Of a DNA stretch of 64,000 bases, positions 57,901 to 64,000 are shown piece after piece. This DNA comes from Mesostigma viride (taxonomy: Eukaryota > Streptophyta > Mesostigmatophyceae > Mesostigmatales > Mesostigmataceae): assembly GCA_009746045.1 (NCBI GenBank), contig RPFO01001137.1, forward strand, positions 21,001 to 85,000. The letters run 5' to 3'. How positions within the stretch are numbered: position 1 is the stretch's first letter; the number at the start of each line of letters is the position of its first letter. The translations under genes and the position numbers were made by a program. The notes under the pieces are model-generated. The model saw only the letters and a program-made list of their open reading frames with translations. It was not told the origin of the DNA and did no database searches.

Positions 57901-59670
57901 GTGTTTATATTGTGTGGTATGCATATCGCGTGTTGTGCACCATACTATGCATGGTCCGTGTGCTAGCAGCGGCGGATGAGCGCCAACGCCTACGCCTCGA
58001 GCGACCAAGGCGGCGAGCCGAGCAGTGGCGCACTCGACCCGTCAGCCCGTTGGCCCGCCGATGCCGCCACCGCGGTGGCCTCCCTGGCCCTACGCTGCAC
58101 CTCCCTGATCCCCGCCGGCCGGCCATCGCTGGCCGCTGATGTCATCCCCGCACTGGAAGGATTGCTCCCTGAGGGCAGCAGGTATTGTACTTCCTTCACC
58201 CGCGAAGCTGTGTATAATTATATGACGACCTTACAAAGTGGAATGCTGCAGTTGGGAAACTTTAGCAGATCGGGTGTATGATCACTACAAACTGAGGGCA
58301 GCAAGTACGATGTAGAATAGCCAAGGCTGCATACAGTCACTGTATAATTTGAGGGCAGCGGGTACATTTAAGACGAGTCGAGGCTGTATATGGTCACTAG
58401 GATTAAGCAGCAGGGTAGCAACCTTGCATTATGTTGGCGTCATATGGCTACTAAGTTTTTGAGGGTGGCAGTGACATAATACTCCTAGACACTCAAAAAG
58501 TGGACTTGAGGTAGGGGGATGCAGCGTGTTGCCCCAACAGAGGCACGAGATTCAATTCGCATAAAGGGAGGTAAAACGTTTAAAGGAGCAGGGCAGGAGC
58601 GGGAGGGGGGCGGGGAGGGAGGGAAGGAGGGGAAGGGAAGGAAGTGGGGCATGGATTGGGAGCTTGGCATGTGAGGTGAATGGAATTTTTTGTTGACAGT
58701 GTGAGGATCATGGGCATTTTTTGTTGTTGGCTATAAACTGGTTCACTGATAGACATTAGTAGTATCTTTGCTCAGGGCCGAGTTCCATTCAGCACGTCGC
58801 AGCACTCCGCGTTTTACAAGAAGGCATGTGGCTAGTGCTACGACGACAATGTGGCCAGTGCTACGACGGCAAGAGGCGGTGGTGGTGGCCATGGGCATGA
58901 CCAGGAGGGTGTTCACAGGGGGCACACAAGCCCATGCTAGGTGCATGAGCCTCGGCACAGCTTCACAGCACTGGAAAAAAACCATTGAAACAATCGGGGT
59001 TGATACTTAGCAAAGTGACCCCAAAGTCCCCGGGGGTCACCCTCGCAAAGCGTTGGTCATATTATTTGTATTGCGCTGCATAGGATTATGGAAGGGGTAC
59101 AGGATGTGGAATGGGTAGCACGGCGCATCTGATTTGGTGCAAGGTTACAGCTGACTAGAGTAAAAAGGTGAACAGAAAGAAAGTTGGGCACTTTGTTGCC
59201 ACGTCATGAATGTTGGGGCACCCGTAAGGCTTTATTGTGGCGTGTTCATGCCGGTCGATTGTCAAAGCGTATGCCTTTTTCGCTTCCTGAGGGCATGACC
59301 GGCCACCCTGCCCGCTCTCCTCTCTCTCCCCTTCCCCCCACTCAATATACTCACAAACTTGCACCTGATGCTCCATCTTTATGTTCTCTCCTCTACCCTT
59401 CCACAACGGCAATGAGCCAACAGCGCACGAGCGCCGGAACTTGCTGCTCCCCCAGCCCAGGTGACCAAATCAAATGCAGGGGCAGCGACCAACGCAGATG
59501 GGTCCAAGCCAGCAGCAAGCAAGCCTGCACCACCACCGAGGCCCTCAGAAGCAGCAGGAAAGAAACTAGGCTTGCCGGATGGGGCTGAAAAGCCTGCCAA
59601 GGAGGATGTACCGGATACTGAGCCAAAGTCCGTCTCGTCCCTAATCCAACGGTTCCAGAACGCTGTCTAG
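30684..59670 (+). CDS. Ankyrin-repeat pseudokinase, 15 exons over 29 kb
   Basis: Exons: 30684-30776, 32001-32102, 33631-33729, 35004-35102, 36138-36236, 36812-36910, 37792-37893, 38529-38633, 39323-39392, 39965-40179, 42911-43174, 54483-54711, 55317-55420, 57970-58181 and 59424-59670. All junctions use GT/AG and phases agree, giving 712 residues and TAG. Residues 1-289 are ankyrin repeats, about 290-630 a kinase-like domain and about 630-712 an Ala/Pro/Lys-rich tail. There is no signal peptide or membrane helix, so a cytosolic scaffold or signalling adaptor is likely. The overall design resembles plant and algal ankyrin-kinases. Introns 10 and 11 carry mobile DNA. Exon 12 has an alternative acceptor at 54517, but only 54483 keeps phase and supplies the catalytic-loop region. 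The start at 30684 has no upstream in-frame ATG that I can support. Confidence 0.87.
31690..31975 (+). repeat. Echoes of ankyrin exon 2 acceptor and start
   Basis: Exon 2 starts CCCCAG|TTTGACAACACCATCC at 32001. Intron 1 holds degenerate copies upstream: CCCAGTTCGGCAACACCACC (~31701), TTGTTTGACGACACCATTC (~31730), TTGTTTGGCAACGCCACC (~31757), TGTGCAACAACGCCATGCTG (~31812, followed by CACCTGGTGG like the exon's CACCTGGCCG), CAGCTTGATAACTCCATCC (~31915) and TTGTTTGACAACACCA (~31945). Confidence 0.7.
32126..32275 (+). repeat. Echoes of ankyrin exon 2 end and donor
   Basis: Exon 2 ends CTCAACGCACGAGAGCTGATG|GTGGGT at 32102. The intron repeats GAGCTCATGGTGAG near 32130, and a longer ~45-bp copy ending CGAGAGCTCATGGTAAC near 32230-32275. 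Confidence 0.78.
32324..32805 (+). repeat. 23-bp minisatellite in ankyrin intron 2
   Basis: About 20 units of GATTAGATACATGTAAGG(A/G)AAAT, for example at 32404 and 32427, with small variants. No spacer diversity, so not a CRISPR array. A short TTTGGGG-rich patch (about 32862-32905) lies nearby. Confidence 0.92.
33256..33590 (+). repeat. 56-bp tandem repeat in ankyrin intron 2
   Basis: TGCCATGCCTGCGCTGG occurs at 33256, 33312, 33368, 33424, 33480 and 33536, an exact 56-bp period. Degenerate lead-in copies lie from about 33170. Confidence 0.93.
33746..33795 (+). repeat. Echoes of ankyrin exon 3 end and donor
   Basis: Exon 3 ends GAGAACAAG|GTGTGTGGGGAGGAAG at 33729. It is followed at once by GGGAACAAGGTGGGTGGGAG (33751) and GAGAACAATGTGCGCGG (33776). 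Confidence 0.8.
34565..34820 (+). repeat. ~31-bp TTCTAATATTCTTC tandem repeat in intron 3
   Basis: About eight units of CTAATATTCTTC(C/T)G followed by a C(C)TTTT run. The minus strand is correspondingly Lys/Arg-rich when translated; no gene is implied. Confidence 0.88.
35137..35183 (+). repeat. Echo of ankyrin exon 4 end
   Basis: GTGCTGCTGGATGCTGGCGC followed by ACGCGTGGATGCCACCAAAACGTAAC repeats the last ~40 bp of exon 4 (35061-35102) and its donor, 35 bp beyond the real splice site. Confidence 0.85.
35461..35875 (+). repeat. (CCCCA)n array in ankyrin intron 4
   Basis: About 410 bp of CCCCA units with scattered four-base CCCA units. Pro-Thr and Gly-Val frames over it are artefacts. Confidence 0.95.
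38675..38762 (+). repeat. Echoes of ankyrin exon 8 end and donor
   Basis: Exon 8 ends CTTGCCGTGCGGGATAAG|GTGAGTGC at 38633. Copies follow at 38679 (CTTGTCGTGCGAGATTAGGT) and about 38743 (CTTCCCTGTGCGGGAGGGGG). Confidence 0.7.
39225..39258 (+). repeat. Echo of ankyrin exon 9 acceptor
   Basis: GCATGTGCTGTGTGGCAGAA near 39234 repeats the acceptor and first bases of exon 9 (GCATGTGCTGCGTGGCAG|GA, 39305-39324), about 70 bp upstream. Confidence 0.72.
39965..59670 (+). CDS. Kinase-like domain, exons 10-15, catalytic residues lost
   Basis: Exon 10 (39965-40179) carries VSEDALFEVWEGTL in place of the glycine loop and retains the VAVK lysine. Exon 11 (42911-43174) holds the helix C to helix E region (SLLHAARGLQCLH). 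Exon 12 (54483-54711) encodes DDVHGAFTSAAILVTADG, where active kinases have HRDxxxxN, then QGVGAG in place of DFG, then AYLDPQYLTSG, equivalent to the GYLDPEY substrate-binding segment. Exon 13 (55317-55420) has ASDVFALGVVALEMLTG with the conserved Asp of subdomain IX. Exon 14 (57970-58181) has AGRPSLAADV with the C-lobe Arg. Exon 15 (59424-59670) is the tail. The HRD Asp, catalytic-loop Asn and DFG Asp are all replaced, so phosphotransfer is not expected; a scaffold role is inferred. Confidence 0.85.
40811..42655. mobile_element. Foldback element with long inverted arms in intron 10
   Basis: The left arm (about 40811-41260) and right arm (about 41805-42655) are inverted copies. Matching landmarks are GGGGTAGTGGGTAAA / inverse near 40818 and 42648, ATTCGCTTTGGAC / inverse near 40856 and 42603, and TGTACCGAAATCACTAGCAC near 41822 with its inverse near 41230. 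The right arm is longer because it carries about five extra 81-bp tandem units that the left arm has only once. The ~545-bp spacer holds no ORF I recognise. The element lies wholly within intron 10 of the pseudokinase gene. Confidence 0.8.
42165..42600 (-). repeat. 81-bp tandem repeats in one arm of the foldback element
   Basis: CTCCTA landmarks at 42165, 42246, 42327, 42408 and 42489 give an 81-bp period, and a last unit starts near 42570. Because 81 is a multiple of three, each frame shows a 27-residue protein repeat, which is not evidence for coding. Confidence 0.9.
43255..43295 (+). repeat. Echo of pseudokinase exon 11 end and donor
   Basis: GCCGATCCCACGGTACGCAT, followed by GTCCATATACTGTA, at 43259-43292 repeats the last bases of exon 11 plus donor and intron start (GCTGATCCCACG|GTACGCAT, 43163-43200) with one mismatch over about 34 bp. 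Confidence 0.85.
43472..43515 (+). repeat. 12-bp CCAAATCGAAAA tandem repeat
   Basis: Four units just before the mobile DNA of intron 11. The motif CGAATATATTCGAATTCGA lies next to it (~43544) and recurs at ~54117 on the far side of that DNA. Confidence 0.75.
43846..45405. repeat. Large palindrome of Copia 3' ends, centre ~44627
   Basis: 43846-44626 is repeated in inverse at 44627-45405. Each arm holds the last ~25 codons of RNase H (ALTKLPHK, then AEQFKLLYKLMSSSV, stop) and about 700 bp of 3' sequence. The arms meet at AAAGGTAAATTTACCTTT with no spacer; one arm lacks five bases beside the centre. Two element ends therefore face each other tail to tail. Confidence 0.9.
44158..44168 (+). promoter_or_regulatory. 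RNA polymerase III B-box match in the Copia 3' region
   Basis: GGTTCGATTCC fits the B-box consensus GGTTCGANNCC exactly and is followed by C-rich bases as in a tRNA T-arm. The other palindrome arm has the same match on the minus strand at 45089-45099. No good A-box is seen, so promoter activity is doubtful; a tRNA-derived fragment is an alternative. Confidence 0.35.
45333..45841 (-). pseudogene. Copia-type RNase H
   Basis: The minus-strand frame opens near 45841 and ends at 45333. It shows DSSMDSSRQVSK near its start, SSDVSECRAICEG, LILSDNMGMVQFVQR and VDIQHLPGSENPADALTK, which is the RNase H pattern at the end of Copia pol. It is out of frame with the RT upstream, whose frame stops at 45842, so pol is broken here. 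Confidence 0.85.
45842..46790 (-). pseudogene. Copia-type reverse transcriptase
   Basis: The frame runs from about 46790 (LEEWLQFD) to a stop at 45842. It contains VLLDFKRAFLKGD (motif A with the catalytic Asp), LKGLEGLRSSPIIW (the YGLKQSPRxW region) and YASLHGDDL (motif C; the usual YVDD is GDD with both Asp kept), then FCGMQATL. About 310 codons. It is offset by one frame from the protease-like ORF, whose stop is at 46786. Confidence 0.85.
46786..47574 (-). pseudogene. Retropepsin-like protease domain, placed after the integrase
   Basis: About 260 codons. EVDTNAEVSVMGS resembles the DTGA active-site loop with Gly changed to Asn. About 65 residues later, FLVLEDYDGPIILGQNFL matches the second half of retropepsins (the ILGxDxL segment). 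The frame overlaps the end of the integrase frame by 4 bp at 47571-47574, and no ATG opens it, so it was probably made by frameshift or as part of the polyprotein. It lies between integrase and RT. Confidence 0.65.
47571..48569 (-). pseudogene. Copia-type integrase
   Basis: 333 codons. An HHCC-like zinc region (LHHMFGHAAQAL ... CSC) is followed by the core: first Asp in VQCDIQEI, second in LQCDLEFE and Glu in GVVERTIREL. This is the D,D-35-E layout with the Copia-style ESHGSQGVVER. The C-terminal part has an SH3-like strand set (GSWHPGVVTRVELAGHKCWV). It joins the DNA copy to the host genome. Upstream, 48592-48870 is open but matches nothing known. Confidence 0.82.
48880..49363 (-). pseudogene. 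Copia gag C-terminal part with CCHC zinc knuckle
   Basis: Reads GKYVGGKKQADKAKEKQKEK, then a Gly/Pro/Arg-rich linker, a TGA just before VTCYFC (in place of Arg in the other copies), and CYFCRQQGHIRKDCP, a CCHC knuckle that binds RNA. The N-terminal two thirds are absent. The same region occurs at 51490-51840 on the plus strand. Confidence 0.8.
50035..50580 (+). pseudogene. Copia leader ORF, frameshifted (left arm)
   Basis: ATG at 50035 opens 98 codons (PERASAPSSSFFNFNVQRT ... LHQFVDDLTQDLEI). A second frame takes over near 50328 with 84 more codons (ALRTYGLGVRALATAWSG ... LVQQILDNVL) to TAG at 50580-50582. It is the same as the inverse copy at 52560-53044. I do not recognise a family; from its position it is an N-terminal gag segment or an additional small protein. 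Confidence 0.5.
50764..51873 (+). pseudogene. Copia gag (left arm), broken
   Basis: Starts at ATG 50764 (MEGYEDGEIRDG). A stop at ~50877 and several frameshifts follow. Segments matching the cleaner copy at 51753-52490 (minus) can be followed to FRGKY at ~51410. Then comes the linker and the CCHC knuckle CYFCRQQGHIRKDCP near 51760, ending at TGA 51871-51873. Confidence 0.72.
51753..52490 (-). pseudogene. Copia gag (right arm), truncated
   Basis: The best-preserved gag copy: an open minus-strand frame of about 204 codons from 52364, with KDHWTVKDKDITVRHLKGY, QYLLKCPKRVQKYVYDKF, WDEFITDFEVFLDDKRA and WAAMAAKVKDHFRGKY, a helical capsid-like domain. Upstream to ~52490 it is preceded by the GYEDGEIRDGR start, with one stop between. 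At the C-terminus it runs straight into inverted left-arm sequence, so the zinc knuckle is lost. Confidence 0.78.
52560..53044 (-). pseudogene. Copia leader ORF (right arm)
   Basis: The inverse copy of 50035-50520: ATG at 53044, 98 codons, then the second frame (ALRTYGLGVRALATAWSG) until the ~170-bp deletion near 52560. The first 98 codons appear identical in both arms by eye, so the duplication is recent or the arms have been homogenised. Confidence 0.5.
54391..54482 (+). repeat. ~21-bp CCACCACGGCCACACCGCTG minisatellite abutting exon 12
   Basis: About four units run straight into the exon 12 acceptor (ACCATCACCAG|CCCCTGG at 54483), so the repeat forms the polypyrimidine region of this splice site. 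Positions 53770-54390 hold no recognised gene. Confidence 0.8.
54830..54855 (+). repeat. Echo of exon 12 end and donor
   Basis: GTACCTGACATCAGGTGAGT near 54836 repeats the exon 12 end and donor (GTACCTGACATCGGGTGAGT, 54698-54717) with one mismatch, 138 bp downstream. C-rich and CT-rich tracts fill the rest of intron 12 (54900-55300). Confidence 0.82.
55536..55575 (+). repeat. Echo of exon 13 end and donor
   Basis: GAGCTGGTAGCGGCCGTGCA followed by GGTGGG near 55543 repeats GGGCTGGTGGCGGCCGTGCA|GGTGGG at 55401-55425. A shorter part (TAGCAGTGTTGGGGATAC) of the same unit is itself doubled just upstream. Confidence 0.82.
55600..57969. other. Rest of intron 13 of the pseudokinase gene
   Basis: 2.4 kb without a gene I recognise. 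Two open frames (56246-56656 minus and 57258-57728 plus) have no motif and irregular composition. A CAAGGTA/GGTATG-like composition is scattered but no clear exon copy is seen. Confidence 0.4.
58286..58480 (+). repeat. Echoes of exon 14 end and donor
   Basis: Exon 14 ends CCTGAGGGCAGCAG|GTATTG at 58181. Copies follow at 58289 (ACTGAGGGCAGCAAGTACG), 58351 (TTGAGGGCAGCGGGTACAT) and 58459 (TTGAGGGTGGCAGTGACAT). Confidence 0.75.
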
Positions 59671-60813
59671 TAGAGGAGTTTGAAAACTGACTATGCAGCA
59701 CTGGCAGGCAATTGGTTGCCTGCATGGTTGTTCCCCTCGCCTAGTAAATTGCTTAGCTTGAAATCATATATGCCCGATGCTGGTGGGATTGTCGTTTCAC
59801 TTGTGTTATAAATGTCAAAATTACAGGGCCACTGCGCACATTGCGCAGGGTGAGGCAGGCATTCTTGAAGGGTAATTTTTTGGGGCCTGCCAGCGCTGTC
59901 ACTCATCGTTCTGTTTGCATGGTACAACAGAACTTTAGGCTTAATATAATATGCATGTAACTGCGTCATGTGGGTGCTGGAATACAAAGTAAAAAGAACC
60001 TAAGTAAGTGTGTGAACATGCACTGAAGGCATGCCACGGAGCACCTGATGAGGGACTTTTCTACGCGGATACTTCGATCGCCCGCGAAGGCAAGTGGCGC
60101 GACTCACTCGCCCAGGTCTGGAGTCGTGCAAGATAGCAACTCCGCGTCATCCGGACTATCCAAGACGACTGTACGCTCGGCCATGATGGCGGGGGTGGGG
60201 GTAGGTTGCATGCTAACCCCAAATAGCCCAGGAGAATATACAGGCTTCTCCCGGAGCCTGAGGGGTAATTTAGGGGCATACCCAGGGTTCACCCACAACC
60301 CCAAAAAGAACCTCCAACCCCTGTACACATCGATCTAGACGGAGGGGGGCCGCGCCCTCGACTAGCATGCACTAGTTTCTCTCTCTGCCACAGGTGGGCA
60401 GGCCACAGAGTTACCGCTAGCTCTCTCCACATCATGTGTGCGTGCGGGCGCAACTGTACGTGGGTAGAATACAACAAGAAATAGGTGGACGCATAGCAGA
60501 TGTCAGGTGGGCTCGAAGCGTAGGCTTAGCCGCAAGCCGATGGCCACAAGGAGCCAGGGCTTATCTAAGTTACTATAAATCTGATTTAATGTCATTCCAA
60601 GACGTGCAATAATGCCTAAGCTATCCCATTTATGCAATTGACCCCAGAGAGACTACTAGCTTGAATGCTCTATCCCGGGGAATCCTCTTTCCCGCAGTCA
60701 TCTGCTTATTGAATAATCCCAGGGGTGCCCGGGGGGGCTTCTGCAGTTTGTTGTTGACATATCGGTCCCTGCCTCGCCAGTACACGTGACATACTAGCTG
60801 CTAACAAGTCAAG
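59671..60813. other. Convergent intergenic region between the pseudokinase and RF1 genes
   Basis: 1.14 kb holding both 3' ends. Near 60030 the stretch AAGGCATGCCACGGAG is shared with the left inverted repeat of the MITE at 22143, also preceded by TAAGTAAG, so a fragment of that family may be present. No gene is supported. Confidence 0.4.
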
Positions 60814-63873
<3,060 letters not shown>

Positions 63874-63948
63874 CTGTTTCATGCGTGGGCGGAGGGGACA
63901 AGCAGCAATGCGAATAGAGAAAAGAGTCGTGTAAGTGGGTATGCTTGT

Positions 63949-63974
63949 ATCTCCGCGCTAACTTCCTGGAGGGG
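63949..63974 (-). repeat. Echo of RF1 PAT-exon acceptor
   Basis: CCAGGAAGTTAGCGCGGAGA on the minus strand repeats the acceptor and first bases of the exon (ACAG|GAAGCTAGCGCCGAGA, ending at 63873), about 90 bp upstream in the preceding intron. Confidence 0.75.
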
Positions 63975-64000
63975 GGGGATATGTTCGGGTACGTGGGGGT

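Overview
The window is nuclear DNA of a eukaryote. It has spliced genes with GT/AG introns, long simple-sequence tracts, and several transposon classes stacked in one another, and it has no operons. A GC-rich, intron-rich genome carrying a split-direct-repeat tyrosine-recombinase retrotransposon, a piggyBac element and LINE 3' ends inserted head to tail would fit a green alga. That is an inference, and I cannot name a species.

Positions 1-23600 are almost entirely mobile DNA. A PAT/Ngaro-type (DIRS order) retrotransposon spans 262-9946 with A1 ... B1-A2-B2 split repeats, and every reading frame in it is broken. Its recombinase gene is cut by a ~4.1 kb insert (about 4690-8815) carrying a 1.5 kb GGGA array and a 184-bp satellite. 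A piggyBac element with TTAA target duplications (9958-15131) follows immediately; its transposase has frameshifts and one in-frame TGA, and a 5'-truncated LINE with an 11-bp target duplication lies in its 3' part. Next come a broken HIRAN-like gene, TTGCCC hexanucleotide arrays, three LINE 3' ends inserted head to tail (18166-19921), a decayed minus-strand LINE of another family (20040-21990) and two MITEs (22143-22650, 22663-23581).

Three host genes fill the rest. (1) A minus-strand mitochondrial carrier gene, five exons, 24330-29700, about 295 residues. (2) A divergent plus-strand gene, 15 exons over 29 kb (30684-59670), encoding about 712 residues: an ankyrin domain built almost exactly of one phase-0 exon per repeat, followed by a kinase-like domain whose HRD, Asn and DFG residues have been lost. 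(3) A convergent minus-strand organellar RF1-type release factor gene, its last three exons at 60814-63873; the 5' part lies beyond the window. In all three genes the coding exons join in phase.

Intron 10 of the ankyrin gene holds a 1.8 kb foldback element. Intron 11 (11.3 kb) holds a decayed Copia-like retrotransposon with an unusual apparent order (gag, integrase, protease, RT, RNase H) and two large inverted duplications of Copia pieces.

The most unusual signal is that introns of all three host genes contain degenerate copies of the adjoining exon edge together with its splice site, often several in series. I call these splice-boundary echoes and list each cluster separately.
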